A stretch of DNA of 64,000 nt from Gluconobacter sp. Gdi (lineage in GTDB: Bacteria > Pseudomonadota > Alphaproteobacteria > Acetobacterales > Acetobacteraceae): NCBI RefSeq assembly GCF_014132155.1, contig NZ_BLJQ01000001.1:372001-436000 (forward strand), in the 5' to 3' direction. Below the pieces are notes generated by a model, which was given only the letters and a program-made list of their open reading frames with translations, was not told the origin of the DNA and did not search any database. Made by a program: the position numbers and the translations under genes. Positions 1-10,096 of this stretch are shown here, piece by piece (positions within the stretch are counted from its first letter, which is position 1; every line of letters starts with the position of its first letter).

Positions 1-44
1 GCAGTGATCTGTTCAGGCGTGAAGTTGACGGTCTGTGCGTTCAT
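1..44 (-). CDS. 5' end of an unidentified gene (partial)
   Basis: Reading the minus strand leftward from an ATG at 44-42 gives an open start, MNAQTVNFTPEQIT, that runs off the window edge. It lies 35 bp downstream of the metallo-hydrolase stop on the same strand, so the two may be co-transcribed, with GGAAAC a few bases before the ATG as a possible weak ribosome binding site. Fourteen residues are too few to assign a family. Confidence 0.4.
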   Translation of the reverse strand, partial: MNAQTVNFTPEQIT

Positions 45-79
45 GACGGTTTCCACAAGGGGGACATAGTGCCGGTAGG

Positions 80-1099
80 TTAGCGGCTTGCGGGAGGGGG
101 CGAAAGAGCCAGGGTTTCCCCGTTTTCCAGAGCTTTAAAGGGACGGGCACGGTCCTGAAAGGCCAGATGGAGGCGTGCCGCAGGCTCCAGAATAGCTTCA
201 TCAGTCAACTGGAATGTCCCGAAGTGAATGGCCATCGCCTGGGTGGGCTTGAGCGTATCAAAGGCCATAACCGCCTCTTCCGGGTTCATGTGAACGCGAC
301 GCATGAAATTGCGTGGCTCGTAGGCACCGATTGGGAGGATTGCGAGGTCAATCGTGTTCCAGCGATTATGGATCGCGTCAAAGTGACGGCCCCACGCTGT
401 GTCTCCGGCGAAGAACACGGTTTTGTCCTGGGCTTCGATCACGAAGCCACCCCAGAGTGCCTTGTTCTGGTCGAATGGAGTGCGTGCGCTGCCATGCAGG
501 GCTGGAGTTGCAGAAATACGCGCACCTTCCGCCTTTGTGCTTTCCCACCAGTCAAGTTCGACAATGCGGGGTAGGCCAGCTTTTTCCAGATGTTTGCGGT
601 TCCCAGGGAGCGTAATGCACAGCGGATCCCCCTTGCGCGCCAGAATGCGCAGGGTCGGGAGGTCCATATGGTCGTAATGGCAATGTGAAACCAGAATGAG
701 ATCGATCGGCGGCAGGTCTTTAAAACAGATGCCGGGTGGCTGAACGCGTCTGGGGCCGAAACTCCGGAACGGGGAGCAGCGTTCTGAAAACACCGGGTCC
801 GTGATGATGCGTAATGGTTCACCTCCCTGCCGGCCGAACTGAAGCAGAACGGTGGCATGGCCGATGAACGTTGCGAGACATTCACCGGGCGCGGGAGCAG
901 TCAGGGTGTGGGGTTTCTGAGGGGGCAGGGCATCAGGCCAGCGGGGACGCAGGCTGAGCTGCCACTTCAGGATATTGCGGAAGCGCTGGGCAGGGGTTCG
1001 TCCTGAAACAGCGTTATCCGGGCGCCACGAAGGTGGGTTGAAATAACGTGTTCCATCGAAGTGAGGCGGGTTGTCGTCAAGCACAAGACCGTGTTTCAC
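80..1099 (-). CDS. Metallo-beta-lactamase-fold hydrolase, NAPE-PLD/UlaG-like
   Basis: This 339-residue protein has the zinc-binding motif of the metallo-beta-lactamase fold, HCHYDH, preceded by VS. It also has an upstream GHATVLLQF strand, a FFAGDTAWG segment with the conserved Asp, and late His residues (HMNPEEA, AIHFGTF). The N-terminal stretch before the fold (FDGTRYFNP) is typical of the bacterial group related to N-acyl-phosphatidylethanolamine phospholipase D. No signal peptide is visible, so it is probably cytoplasmic. The substrate cannot be read from the sequence; a lipid phosphodiester is only a family-based guess. It is divergent from the transketolase operon. Confidence 0.8.
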   Translation of the reverse strand: MKHGLVLDDNPPHFDGTRYFNPPSWRPDNAVSGRTPAQRFRNILKWQLSLRPRWPDALPPQKPHTLTAPAPGECLATFIGHATVLLQFGRQGGEPLRIITDPVFSERCSPFRSFGPRRVQPPGICFKDLPPIDLILVSHCHYDHMDLPTLRILARKGDPLCITLPGNRKHLEKAGLPRIVELDWWESTKAEGARISATPALHGSARTPFDQNKALWGGFVIEAQDKTVFFAGDTAWGRHFDAIHNRWNTIDLAILPIGAYEPRNFMRRVHMNPEEAVMAFDTLKPTQAMAIHFGTFQLTDEAILEPAARLHLAFQDRARPFKALENGETLALSPPPASR

Positions 1100-1220
1100 A
1101 ATATGGTTTACCCATCAAGCATTGCGTCAGACGTGATATCGCGTCATGCCGTGGCTGCAGAAGGTGCGGGGGCATCATTGACCTTTCCCCCGCTCGTCAC
1201 AAGCCGGAGACCCCATACCG

Positions 1221-3278
1221 ATGAGTACGCTTCCTGAACTCGGTATCAATACCATCCGCACCCTTTCCATGGACGCCGTCGAGCGTGCGAATTCCGGGCA
1301 TCCCGGAACCGCAATGGCTCTCGCCCCGGCCATGTATGCGCTTTGGCAGCATGATCTGAACTACGATCCTGCCGATCCGCTATGGCCAGCCCGTGACCGG
1401 TTCGTCCTGTCCGTCGGACACGCCTCCATGCTCCTGTACTCGACGCTGTTCCTGACAGGCGTTCGGGACATCCAGGATGGAAAGGTCGTGGACCAGCCAG
1501 CTCTCACTGTCGAGGATCTGAAGCAGTTCCGCCAGCTGAGCTCCCGGACGCCGGGCCACCCGGAATATCGTTTCACCTCAGGCGTTGAAACAACGACAGG
1601 CCCGCTGGGTCAGGGCTGTGGCAACTCCGTGGGTATGGCCATTGCTGAAAAGTGGCTGGCTGAAACGTACAACCGCCCGGGCTTCAAGCTGTTCGACTAT
1701 CACGTCACGGTTTTCTGTGGTGATGGCGACATGATGGAAGGTGTGGCTTCGGAAGCGGCTTCAACGGCCGGTCATCTGGGCCTCGGCAACCTGACCTGGG
1801 TTTACGATTCCAATCAGATCTCTATTGAAGGCTCGACCGACCTTGCCCTGACCGAAGACGTTGGCAAGCGTTTCGAGGCCTATAAGTGGCATGTTCAGAC
1901 GCTGACGGACGGTAACGACGTTCAGGCAATCCTGAAGGCCCTTCAGGAAGCAAAGAAGGTCACGGACCGCCCGAGCATGATCGTTCTGAAGACGGTCATT
2001 GGTTACGGTGCGCCGAAGAAGGCCGGCACAGCTTCTGCTCATGGTGAACCGCTGGGCAAAGATGAAATCAAGGGCGCGAAGGCAGCTTATGGCTGGCCGG
2101 AAAATGCCGGTGATTTCTATGTTCCGGATGGTGTCCAGGAACATTTCGCTGAAGGTCTCGGCAAGCGCGGTGCAGCAGCCAGTGCCCAGTGGCGCGAACT
2201 GTTCTCGGCTTACAAGGAAGCGCATCCGAAGGAAGCCGCCGAGCTTGAAGCAATCTTCGAGCACCGTCTGCCAGAAGGCTGGGACAAGGACATTCCGGTT
2301 TATGAGGCTGATGCCAAGGGCGTTGCATCCCGCGCAAGTTCTGGCCAAGTGCTGAATGCCGTTGCCAAGAACCTGCCCTGGATGATCGGTGGGTCTGCTG
2401 ACCTGACGCCGTCCACGAAGACGGACATCAAGGGTGGTGGATCGTTCCAGCCGCCGCAGTGGGGTGGCACCTATGGTGGCCGCAACCTGCACTTCGGTGT
2501 GCGTGAACACGCGATGGGCTCGATCTGTAATGGTATCGCGCTGTCCGGCATCCGCGCCTATGGCTCCGGCTTCCTGATCTTCTCCGATTACATGAAGGCT
2601 CCGATCCGTCTGTCGGCCATCATGGAACTGCCGGTCACGTATATCTTTACGCATGACTCCATCGGCGTCGGTGAAGATGGCCCGACCCATCAGCCGATCG
2701 AGCAACTTGCTCAACTTCGCGCGACCCCAGGCATCATGACGATCCGCCCATCCGACGCCAACGAAGTGGCAGAGGCATGGCGCACGCTGATCCCGATGAC
2801 GCACAAGCCTGCTGTTCTGGCTCTAAGCCGCCAGAATCTGCCAACCATTGACCGCACGAAGTATGCAGCGGCTTCCGGTCTGGCCAAGGGCGCGTACGTT
2901 CTGGCCTCCTGTGAAGGTAAGCCGGATGTGATTCTGATGGCTTCGGGTTCTGAAGTATCGCTGGTTGTCGAAGCTTATGAAAAGCTTACGGCAGAAGGTG
3001 TGAAGGCCCGCGTGGTGTCGATCCCGAGTTTCGATCTGTTTGAAGAGCAGAGCCAGGAATACCGCGATTCCGTTCTGCCGCCTGACGTGATCGGCCGCGT
3101 AGCTGTCGAGCAGGCTGCGGCCTTCGGTTGGGACCGTTATGTCGGTCTTGGCGGCTCGATCATTGCCATGAATTCGTTTGGTGCATCGGCTCCTGCCTCT
3201 GCACTTCTGACCAAGTTCGGTTTTACGCCGGAAGCAGTTTATGGCGCCGCGAAGCGTCAGGCTGCCCGTAGCAAGTAA
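1221..3278 (+). CDS. tkt: Transketolase
   Basis: Transketolase moves two-carbon ketol units between sugar phosphates in the non-oxidative pentose phosphate pathway, using thiamine diphosphate and Mg2+. The 685-residue length is normal for a full bacterial enzyme. Visible signatures are the N-terminal SGHPGTAMALAP segment, the thiamine-binding GDGDMMEG motif, and the central pyrimidine domain with HDSIGVGEDGPTHQP. GGAG lies 12 bp before the ATG. It is the first gene of an eight-gene plus-strand run, and the fused transaldolase/isomerase begins 11 bp after its stop. This order (tkt, tal-pgi, gnd) is known from Gluconobacter, where the pentose phosphate pathway is the main cytoplasmic sugar route. 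Confidence 0.97.
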   Translation: MSTLPELGINTIRTLSMDAVERANSGHPGTAMALAPAMYALWQHDLNYDPADPLWPARDRFVLSVGHASMLLYSTLFLTGVRDIQDGKVVDQPALTVEDLKQFRQLSSRTPGHPEYRFTSGVETTTGPLGQGCGNSVGMAIAEKWLAETYNRPGFKLFDYHVTVFCGDGDMMEGVASEAASTAGHLGLGNLTWVYDSNQISIEGSTDLALTEDVGKRFEAYKWHVQTLTDGNDVQAILKALQEAKKVTDRPSMIVLKTVIGYGAPKKAGTASAHGEPLGKDEIKGAKAAYGWPENAGDFYVPDGVQEHFAEGLGKRGAAASAQWRELFSAYKEAHPKEAAELEAIFEHRLPEGWDKDIPVYEADAKGVASRASSGQVLNAVAKNLPWMIGGSADLTPSTKTDIKGGGSFQPPQWGGTYGGRNLHFGVREHAMGSICNGIALSGIRAYGSGFLIFSDYMKAPIRLSAIMELPVTYIFTHDSIGVGEDGPTHQPIEQLAQLRATPGIMTIRPSDANEVAEAWRTLIPMTHKPAVLALSRQNLPTIDRTKYAAASGLAKGAYVLASCEGKPDVILMASGSEVSLVVEAYEKLTAEGVKARVVSIPSFDLFEEQSQEYRDSVLPPDVIGRVAVEQAAAFGWDRYVGLGGSIIAMNSFGASAPASALLTKFGFTPEAVYGAAKRQAARSK

Positions 3279-3289
3279 GGAGAGAACCT

Positions 3290-6160
3290 GTGGCGGACAC
3301 AATCTCTAACACCGGCCTAGACAAAGTGGGCAGTGTCCTGCGGGATCTGGAAAAGCATGGCCAGTCCCCCTGGCTGGACTTTATCCAGCGCAGTTTTACG
3401 GAAGATGGCAGCCTCAAGAAGCTTGTCGAGGAAGACGGGCTTCGCGGGGTCACCTCCAACCCGGCCATTTTCGAGAAGGCCATCGGTAAGGGGACGGAAT
3501 ACGATCCTCAGATCCGCAAGCTTCTCGAAGGGGAAGGTCTCTCTGCTGGAGACCTTTACGAGCACCTCGCGATTGATGACATCCGCGCTGCCTGCGGTGT
3601 CCTTTATCCGGTGTTCGAAAAGACAAAGGGTCTGGACGGGTACGTCAGCCTCGAAGTCTCTCCGTATCTGGCCTTTGACGCGCACGGCACCATCACGGAA
3701 GCCCGTCGCCTGTGGAAGGCTGTCGGTCGTAAGAACCTGATGGTCAAGATTCCGGGTACGGAAGAAGGCACGGGTGCGATCCGCGAAGCGATTGCAGACG
3801 GCATCAACATCAACGTGACGCTGCTGTTCTCTCTGGATGCGTACAAGGCCGTTCTGGAAGCTTACATTTCCGGTCTTGAAGCCCGCGCAGCCCGTGGGGA
3901 AGACATTTCCCACATCTCCAGCGTTGCTTCCTTCTTCGTCAGTCGTATTGACGCAAAGATCGATGGCGAAATCGACCGCCGCGTCGCTGCGGGTGACAAG
4001 GATGCCGAAGCGCTCAAGGCTCTGCGTGGCAAGGTTGCCATCGCAAACGCCAAGGCCGCCTATCAGTATTACCTTGACGTCAAGAAGAGCCCGCGCTGGC
4101 AGGCACTTGCTGCCAAGGGTGCAAACCCGCAGCGTCTGCTCTGGGCCAGCACCGGCACGAAGGACAAGGCTTACTCTGACGTCCTGTACGTCGAAGAGCT
4201 GATTGGTCCGGAGACGGTCAACACCATTCCGCCAGCAACGTTCGATGCGTTCCGTGATCACGGTAAGCTCCGTGAGAGCCTGACGGAAAACGTTGAAGAA
4301 GCCCGTCACGTTCTGGCTGAGGCCGAGCGCCTTGGTCTGGATCTGGCCGGTGTCACGGCGAAGCTGGTGAAGGATGGCTGTGCGTCCTTCTCTGAGTCCT
4401 TCGACACTCTTCTCGGTGCGGTCGCTGAAAAGCGGGAGTCTGTGCTGGGAAAACGGTTGCTCCACGTCACAGCTGACCTTCCCTCGGATATCCGCGACGA
4501 TGTTGCTGAATCCGAGACGGCGTGGAGCAAGGAAGGTCTGGTCCGTCGCATTTGGGCGAAGGACGCCTCTGTCTGGACGAATGGTGCTGAAGCCGGTTGG
4601 CTGAACTGGCTGACCATCGTTCAGGATCGTTTGTGGCACATCGAAGAGCTGGAACTTCTGGCTCGTGATGTCCGCAGTCGTGGTTTCTCTGACATCCTGC
4701 TTCTGGGTATGGGCGGTTCGAGCCTTGGCCCAGAGGTCCTGGCCGAAACCTTCGGTCAGCAGGAAGGTTGGCCGAAGCTGCATGTTCTCGACAGCACCGA
4801 CCCGCAGCAGGTTCGGGCTTATGAGAAGGCCGTTGATCTCAAGAAGACCCTGTTCATCGTGGCCAGCAAGTCTGGCGGTACGCTGGAGCCGAACATTCTG
4901 TTCGCGCATTTCTGGACGGTTGCCGGTCAGGCTCTGGGCAAGGCTCCGGGCGATAACTTCATCGCCATCACGGACCCTGATTCCCACATGCAGAAGGTCG
5001 CTGAAGAGAACGGCTTCTGGCGCATTTTTTACGGCGATCCAAAAATCGGCGGACGGTTCTCTGTCCTGTCAAACTTTGGACTGGTGCCAGCCGCCGTCAG
5101 CGGTCTGGATGTTCGCAAGTTCTTGACCATTACCAATCTGATGGTCGAGAGCTGTGGTCCAAGCGCACCGGCACACGTTAACCCCGGTGTGACGCTGGGT
5201 CTGATCCTTGGTCATTCCGCCAAGTGCTTCGGCCGTGACAAGGTGACAATCCTTGCTTCCAAGGGCATTGCGTCCTTCGGGGCCTGGCTTGAGCAGCTTA
5301 TTGCGGAAAGCACCGGTAAGAAGGGCACAGGTCTGATCCCGATTGACGAGGAAGTGCTCGGCACGCCTGACGTCTACGGCAAGGACCGCGTTTTCGTGGA
5401 CATCCTGCTGGGCGACGACGTTCCGGATAGTCGTCTTGGAGCACTGCGTGAAGCTGGAGCTCCGGTGATTACGGTGCGTCTGGCAGACAAAAACGAGATC
5501 GGGCAGGCCTTCTTTGTCTTTGAATTTGCAACTGCTGTTGCAGGTGCGGTTCTGGGCATTGACCCGTTTGATCAGCCGGATGTCGAGTTCAGCAAGGTTG
5601 AAACCCGCAAGCTGACGAACGCCTATGCTGAAACTGGTTCACTGCCAGCAGAAGAGCCGTTCGCAATCGACGGAAAGCTGTCTTTCTACGCAGATGAAAA
5701 GAATGCGGGTGTTCTTGGGGGAGGAGACGCTGTTTCCGTTCTCAAGAAGCACTTCAGCCGTGTTGGTGCGGGCGATTATGTTGGCCTTCTGGCCTATATC
5801 GAGCGCAACCGTGAAACACGGGACTGGGCGCAGGACGTTCGGATGGAATTGCGGGATGCGCTGAAGGTTGCCACAGCAGCCGAGTTCGGCCCGCGCTTCC
5901 TTCACTCGACAGGCCAGGCCTACAAGGGCGGCCCCGACAGTGGTGTTTTCCTTCAGGTAACTGCGGCTGATGCTGCCGACGTTCCGGTTCCGGGGCATGG
6001 TTTCAGCTTCGGTGTCGTCAAGGCGGCACAGGCACGCGGTGACTTTGAAGTTCTCTCGGCCCGTGGGCGTCGTGCCCTCCGGGTGCATATCGATGGACCG
6101 TTGGAAGAGGGCCTGAAGACCCTTGCCACGGCAATCCATAAAGCGGTGGCAGGAGCATAA
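3290..6160 (+). CDS. tal-pgi: Bifunctional transaldolase / glucose-6-phosphate isomerase
   Basis: This 956-residue protein joins two enzymes. Residues 1 to about 370 are a TalB-type transaldolase: [13 protein letters not shown] lies near residue 53, and the Schiff-base lysine is K153 in [10 protein letters not shown]. Residues from about 400 to the end are a glucose-6-phosphate isomerase of the SIS fold, with [14 protein letters not shown] and [11 protein letters not shown]. The start is GTG at 3290, placed 5 bp after a strong AAGGAGAG. The fusion channels fructose-6-phosphate made by transaldolase back to glucose-6-phosphate for another turn of the oxidative pathway. The gene ends two bases before the gnd start. 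The fusion is characteristic of acetic acid bacteria and occurs in some other lineages. Confidence 0.96.
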   Translation: MADTISNTGLDKVGSVLRDLEKHGQSPWLDFIQRSFTEDGSLKKLVEEDGLRGVTSNPAIFEKAIGKGTEYDPQIRKLLEGEGLSAGDLYEHLAIDDIRAACGVLYPVFEKTKGLDGYVSLEVSPYLAFDAHGTITEARRLWKAVGRKNLMVKIPGTEEGTGAIREAIADGININVTLLFSLDAYKAVLEAYISGLEARAARGEDISHISSVASFFVSRIDAKIDGEIDRRVAAGDKDAEALKALRGKVAIANAKAAYQYYLDVKKSPRWQALAAKGANPQRLLWASTGTKDKAYSDVLYVEELIGPETVNTIPPATFDAFRDHGKLRESLTENVEEARHVLAEAERLGLDLAGVTAKLVKDGCASFSESFDTLLGAVAEKRESVLGKRLLHVTADLPSDIRDDVAESETAWSKEGLVRRIWAKDASVWTNGAEAGWLNWLTIVQDRLWHIEELELLARDVRSRGFSDILLLGMGGSSLGPEVLAETFGQQEGWPKLHVLDSTDPQQVRAYEKAVDLKKTLFIVASKSGGTLEPNILFAHFWTVAGQALGKAPGDNFIAITDPDSHMQKVAEENGFWRIFYGDPKIGGRFSVLSNFGLVPAAVSGLDVRKFLTITNLMVESCGPSAPAHVNPGVTLGLILGHSAKCFGRDKVTILASKGIASFGAWLEQLIAESTGKKGTGLIPIDEEVLGTPDVYGKDRVFVDILLGDDVPDSRLGALREAGAPVITVRLADKNEIGQAFFVFEFATAVAGAVLGIDPFDQPDVEFSKVETRKLTNAYAETGSLPAEEPFAIDGKLSFYADEKNAGVLGGGDAVSVLKKHFSRVGAGDYVGLLAYIERNRETRDWAQDVRMELRDALKVATAAEFGPRFLHSTGQAYKGGPDSGVFLQVTAADAADVPVPGHGFSFGVVKAAQARGDFEVLSARGRRALRVHIDGPLEEGLKTLATAIHKAVAGA

Positions 6161-6162
6161 AT

Positions 6163-7161
6163 ATGCGGATCGGTATCATTGGTCTGGGTCGTATGGGCGG
6201 CAATATTGCCGTCCGTCTGACCCGGCATGGACATGATGTTGTTGTGCATGACCGCACGGCTGCCGTGACGGCAGCGACTGTGGAGCGATCCGAAAAGGGT
6301 CGCGCCACAGGCGTGGACAGCGTCGAGGCGCTTGTAAAGGGTCTTGAAGGTGACACGCATCGTGTCGTCTGGGTCATGCTTCCGGCTGGTGCGATTACCG
6401 AAGCCTGCGTGAAGCAGCTCGGCACGCTTCTCGGCAAGGGAGATGTCATCATTGATGGTGGCAACAGCTACTACAAGGATGACGTCCGTCGTGCGGAAGA
6501 GCTGGCAGCGAAGGGGATTTCCTACGTTGACGTTGGCACGTCCGGCGGTGTGTGGGGCCTCGAACGTGGCTACTGCATGATGTATGGCGGGCCGAAAGAG
6601 GCTGCGGATTATATCGATCCAATTCTGGCGGCTCTGGCCCCTGGAAAGGGTGATGTTCCCGTCACGCCGAACCGGGACGCGACCAATCTCGATCCGCGTG
6701 CCGAGCAGGGTTATCTGCACTGTGGCCCATCCGGTTCCGGGCATTTTGTGAAGATGATCCACAACGGGATCGAATACGGCATGATGCAGGCCTTCGCTGA
6801 AGGCTTTGACATCATGAAGAGCAAGAACTCGCCCGTTCTGGCCGAAGGTGAACGCTTCGACTTGAACATGGCGGATATTGCAGAAGTCTGGCGTCGCGGC
6901 AGTGTCGTGTCGTCCTGGCTGCTGGATCTAACGGCGGAAGCGCTCGCGAAGTCGGGCGAACTGTCCGAGTTCTCTGGTGAAGTTGCTGACTCTGGTGAAG
7001 GTCGCTGGACGATCGAAGCCGCCATTGAAGAAAATGTGCCGGCGCCAGTGATGACGGCGGCCCTGTTTACCCGTTTCCGTTCGCGGTCGGGCAACAACTT
7101 CGCCGAGAAGATTCTTTCGGCGCAGCGTTTCGGCTTTGGCGGTCACGTCGAGCAGAAATAA
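6163..7161 (+). CDS. gnd: 6-phosphogluconate dehydrogenase, decarboxylating, short form
   Basis: This enzyme converts 6-phosphogluconate to ribulose-5-phosphate and CO2 with reduction of NAD(P)+. It is the short (332-residue) type, lacking the long helical C-terminal extension of the roughly 470-residue enzyme. The N-terminal [10 protein letters not shown] is the Rossmann nucleotide loop. The second strand ends in VVVHDR; an Asp there usually disfavours the NADP phosphate, so NAD preference is my inference. [11 protein letters not shown] and [15 protein letters not shown] are the substrate-binding and catalytic segments (Lys-x-x-His-Asn). The ATG is 2 bp after the tal-pgi stop with AGGAG just upstream, so translation is probably coupled. 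Confidence 0.96.
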   Translation: MRIGIIGLGRMGGNIAVRLTRHGHDVVVHDRTAAVTAATVERSEKGRATGVDSVEALVKGLEGDTHRVVWVMLPAGAITEACVKQLGTLLGKGDVIIDGGNSYYKDDVRRAEELAAKGISYVDVGTSGGVWGLERGYCMMYGGPKEAADYIDPILAALAPGKGDVPVTPNRDATNLDPRAEQGYLHCGPSGSGHFVKMIHNGIEYGMMQAFAEGFDIMKSKNSPVLAEGERFDLNMADIAEVWRRGSVVSSWLLDLTAEALAKSGELSEFSGEVADSGEGRWTIEAAIEENVPAPVMTAALFTRFRSRSGNNFAEKILSAQRFGFGGHVEQK

Positions 7162-7182
7162 GCCCCTCTGACGGATGGGCAA

Positions 7183-7213
7183 GGGGGAGTGGGCACAGTA
7201 TGCTCACTCCCCC
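7183..7213 (+). promoter_or_regulatory. Intergenic stem-loop between gnd and the HAD phosphatase gene
   Basis: The 13-nt arms 7183-7195 and 7201-7213 (GGGGGAGTGGGCA against TGCTCACTCCCCC) pair along their whole length with one G-U, leaving a 5-nt loop. There is no T-run after it, so it is not a standard intrinsic terminator. It could protect the 3' end of the tkt-gnd message or act as a partial terminator inside the operon. It also argues against starting the next gene upstream of it. Confidence 0.6.
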
Positions 7214-7243
7214 ATTCAATATGGCCGACCGACAGGGGCTTGT

Positions 7244-8104
7244 ATGTCCATTGACCTAGATACCATTCACGCGGAACTTCCAGCGCTTCCGGAGACGATC
7301 CGGATGGTTGTGTCCGACATGGATGGAACGCTCCTGACACCGGAAAAGACAATCGCTCCCTCTACGATGGCGATGGCAAAGGAGCTCCAGAAGCGCGGTA
7401 TTCCGCTCTGTCTGGCAAGCGCGCGGCCTCCCGCTGCGATGACAAAATACATCTCACAACTCGGTTTGAGCGGTCAGAACGCTGGGTTTAACGGCGGTAT
7501 CATCTTTTCGCCGGACGGAACACCGACAGTGAGCCGTGTCCTGTCGCGTGATGTGCTCTCCGTGGTGCATGACATGCTACATGTCCATGGGATCGAGACC
7601 TGGCTGCTGCGTCAGTCCTACTGGATGGTGCGCGACGCCGCGACGCCGTTTGTGGAGCATGAGCGCCGTATTACCGGGCTGACGCCTCATACCGTGCCGG
7701 ATCTGCGTCAGGAATTTGACGGGATCGGTAAGGTCATGGGTGTGAGCAACAATTACGATCTGCTTCAGCGTGTCGAGACGGAACTGGCTGTTATGCTTCG
7801 TGGTGAAGCAAGTGTACGCCGTTCTTCCGAGATGCTGCTCGATATTACTCCGGCGCTCGCCAACAAGGGCGAAGCTGTGCGTGAGCTGGCCCTCGCTCAC
7901 GGTGTGGCGCCGCATGAAGTGGCCTGTCTGGGTGATGCCCATAACGACCTGCCGATGTTTGCCGTCGCGGGGTTGGGCATTGCCATGGGACAGGCTGAAG
8001 ACGACGTGAGAGCCGCTGCCCAGGTTCTCACTGACACCAATGAGCGTGATGGCTGGGCCAAAGCCGTCGAGCGCTACATTCTGCCAAGGGTCAAAAACAC
8101 ATGA
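7244..8104 (+). CDS. Cof-type HAD hydrolase
   Basis: This 286-residue sugar-phosphatase-like protein belongs to the HAD superfamily, Cof (IIB cap) group. Motif I is VSDMDGTLLTP with the nucleophilic and acid/base Asp pair. Motif IV is GDAHNDLPMF, and PALANKGEAVR supplies the motif III lysine. I chose the ATG at 7244 (MSIDLDT), which has an AGGGG 8 bp upstream. An in-frame ATG at 7175 would put the 7183-7213 stem-loop inside the coding region. The gene sits in the pentose phosphate operon and ends in an ATGA overlap with pgl. A role in clearing stray phosphosugars such as erythronate- or gluconate-phosphates is plausible but not shown. Confidence 0.88.
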   Translation: MSIDLDTIHAELPALPETIRMVVSDMDGTLLTPEKTIAPSTMAMAKELQKRGIPLCLASARPPAAMTKYISQLGLSGQNAGFNGGIIFSPDGTPTVSRVLSRDVLSVVHDMLHVHGIETWLLRQSYWMVRDAATPFVEHERRITGLTPHTVPDLRQEFDGIGKVMGVSNNYDLLQRVETELAVMLRGEASVRRSSEMLLDITPALANKGEAVRELALAHGVAPHEVACLGDAHNDLPMFAVAGLGIAMGQAEDDVRAAAQVLTDTNERDGWAKAVERYILPRVKNT

Positions 8105-8841
8105 CGACCGATATCCGTACCGCCACATTGGAAACACTGCCGAGTTCTGAAGCAGTAGCCCTTCGAATGGCGGATCTTCTGGTAGATGGTGTTTTGGCCA
8201 AGACGGACGGCAAGTTCCGTGTGGCTCTGTCTGGCGGTTCGACGCCAAAGCGATTGTTCGAACTGTTGGCTGAGCCAGAGCTGGCCAAGCGTATCCCGTG
8301 GGATCGTATTGAGATTTTCTACGGGGATGAGCGCCATGTTCCCGAAGGTCATGCGGATAGCAACCATACAGTTGGTCAATCTGTTCTGATTAGTCGCGTT
8401 CCGCTTCCTGCCGAGAACGTTCACCCGATCCCGACGGGTGGGACGGTCGAAGCGGATGCGCGCGCCTATCAGAAAACTCTTGAGACTGCATACGGCGCGA
8501 CCGAGCTGGACCCGGCTCGCCCGCTGTTTGATCTCGTGATGCTTGGCCTGGGAACGGATGGACATACGGCCTCCCTGTTTCCGGGAGAGCCTGTGCTTCA
8601 GGAAAAGACGGCATGGGTGGGAACGGCAGCTCCGAAGACCGCACCTTACGAGCGTATTACGCTGACATATCCTGCCATCCATTCCAGCGCACTGGTCGTC
8701 TTTCTTGTCACCGGAGCCTCCAAGGTTGAAATGCTCCAGCGTCTTCGTGAGGGCGACAAAACTCTGCCGTCTGCAAATGTGACCAGTGAAGGCCGGATCG
8801 TCATTCTGGCAGATCGTGCCGCAACGGGAGACGCCGCATGA
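8101..8841 (+). CDS. pgl: 6-phosphogluconolactonase
   Basis: Pgl hydrolyses 6-phosphogluconolactone to 6-phosphogluconate, the second step of the oxidative pentose phosphate pathway. The 246-residue protein is of the NagB/RpiA-like fold DevB type. It has ALSGGSTPKRLFELL near residue 40, FYGDERHVP with the conserved Asp-Glu-Arg, and LGLGTDGHTASLFPG with the catalytic His. Its ATG overlaps the preceding stop by 4 bp, and its own stop overlaps the rpiA ATG in the same way, so the three genes are almost certainly translated from one message. Glucose-6-phosphate dehydrogenase, the previous step, is not in this window. Confidence 0.95.
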   Translation: MTTDIRTATLETLPSSEAVALRMADLLVDGVLAKTDGKFRVALSGGSTPKRLFELLAEPELAKRIPWDRIEIFYGDERHVPEGHADSNHTVGQSVLISRVPLPAENVHPIPTGGTVEADARAYQKTLETAYGATELDPARPLFDLVMLGLGTDGHTASLFPGEPVLQEKTAWVGTAAPKTAPYERITLTYPAIHSSALVVFLVTGASKVEMLQRLREGDKTLPSANVTSEGRIVILADRAATGDAA

Positions 8842-9530
8842 GCTCGGAGATGGAGGTGCACAAGCGTACTGCGGCCCGTCGTGCAGCCGATATGGTCAAA
8901 AGTGGCATGGTGGTTGGACTCGGCACGGGAAGCACCGCCACCTACATGATCGAGCGGCTCGGTGAGCGCGTGGCAGAAGGCCTTCACATTGTCGGGATTC
9001 CGACATCCGAAGACAGTGCCCGCAAGGCTAAAAAAGCGGGTATTCCGCTGACGAATTTTTCCGCTCATCGTCAGCTCGATATTGCCATTGATGGCGCGGA
9101 TGAGGTTCAGCGGGGGCCGTTGCACCTCATCAAGGGCCTTGGCGGAGCGCTTCTGCGCGAAAAGATCGTCGCTCAGGCTTCGAAGACATTTGTGGTGATT
9201 GTGGATGGCAGCAAGCCAGTTGATCACCTTGGGGAGCGCGCTCCTGTTCCCGTGGAAGTGATTCCTTTTGGTTGGGAATGCACGGCAGAACGGTTGTCAG
9301 CCTGCGGTGCCAAGGGCGTTAAGCCCCGGACCGACCGTGATGGGAACCTGTTCGTCAGTGACAATGGCAACATGATCCTGGACTGCACGTTCGGCCCGAT
9401 CGAGGACCCGGAAGATCTGGCGCGCCAAATAGACGCGATCGTGGGCGTGGTGGAACACGGCATGTTCCTGAACATGGCGTCTGAAGTTCTGGTTGCGACA
9501 GAACAGGGAGTGGAGCGATGGGAACCATAG
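8838..9530 (+). CDS. rpiA: Ribose-5-phosphate isomerase A
   Basis: RpiA interconverts ribulose-5-phosphate and ribose-5-phosphate. The 230-residue length fits the family. Typical motifs are VVGLGTGSTATYMIE near the N-terminus, DIAIDGADEV with the catalytic Asp, and KGLGGALLREKIV with the active-site Glu/Lys region. The start codon overlaps the pgl stop (ATGA) and the end overlaps the gluconokinase start by 13 bp. It thus sits exactly where the oxidative branch feeds transketolase and transaldolase encoded upstream. Confidence 0.96.
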   Translation: MSSEMEVHKRTAARRAADMVKSGMVVGLGTGSTATYMIERLGERVAEGLHIVGIPTSEDSARKAKKAGIPLTNFSAHRQLDIAIDGADEVQRGPLHLIKGLGGALLREKIVAQASKTFVVIVDGSKPVDHLGERAPVPVEVIPFGWECTAERLSACGAKGVKPRTDRDGNLFVSDNGNMILDCTFGPIEDPEDLARQIDAIVGVVEHGMFLNMASEVLVATEQGVERWEP

Positions 9531-10096
9531 AGACTGCGCACGTCAGTAAGGCCATAGGCGTCCGGCCGCGTTTTCTGGTCGTGATGGGTGTTTCCGGGAC
9601 AGGCAAGACAACGATCGCCACCGGCCTTGCCACCCGGCTGGGGTGGCATTTTCAGGAAGGGGATGCGCTCCATCCCCAAAGTAACGTTGACAAGATGAGC
9701 TCAGGTCAGCCGCTGACGGACGAAGACCGCAAGCCCTGGCTGGAACTCTGCCATGACTGGCTGAGCAGGGAAGTAAAAGCGGGTCACGGTGCTGTCCTGA
9801 CCTGCTCCGCCTTGAAGCGCATTTATCGCGAACAGCTACGCCGCGATCTCCCCGTTGAATTTATTCATATCCGTGTTGCTCGTGACACTCTGGCTGATCG
9901 TATGACCCATCGAAAAGGTCATTTCATGCCGCCAAGTCTGCTGCCAAGCCAGCTTTCCACATTTGAAGAGCCGGGTGACGACGAGCCGGTTATTCATGTT
10001 TGTGGTGAAGATCACCCCGATGTTGTGCTGGAGAAGCTGATCCAGCAGTTTCGTGATGAAGAAAACCAGAAGGAACTCCATGCGGCTGTTGGTTGA
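9518..10096 (+). CDS. gntK: Gluconokinase
   Basis: GntK phosphorylates gluconate to 6-phosphogluconate, giving imported or oxidatively formed gluconate an entry to the pathway encoded by the same operon. The 192-residue protein has a P-loop GVSGTGKTTIA, the family-specific FQEGDALHPQSNVDKM segment, and TCSALKRIYREQLR. The ATG at 9518 lies inside the end of rpiA and has GGAG 6 bp before it. An extra N-terminal stretch of about 17 residues precedes the core. The 3' end overlaps the next gene by 17 bp. Confidence 0.95.
   Translation: MGTIETAHVSKAIGVRPRFLVVMGVSGTGKTTIATGLATRLGWHFQEGDALHPQSNVDKMSSGQPLTDEDRKPWLELCHDWLSREVKAGHGAVLTCSALKRIYREQLRRDLPVEFIHIRVARDTLADRMTHRKGHFMPPSLLPSQLSTFEEPGDDEPVIHVCGEDHPDVVLEKLIQQFRDEENQKELHAAVG

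Noticed and set aside
3317-4987. Long open frame on the minus strand inside tal-pgi (556 codons), and a similar one at 1761-2804 inside tkt
   Set aside because: They are antisense to clearly conserved enzymes. Their translations show no domain, and GC-rich codon use makes such frames common.
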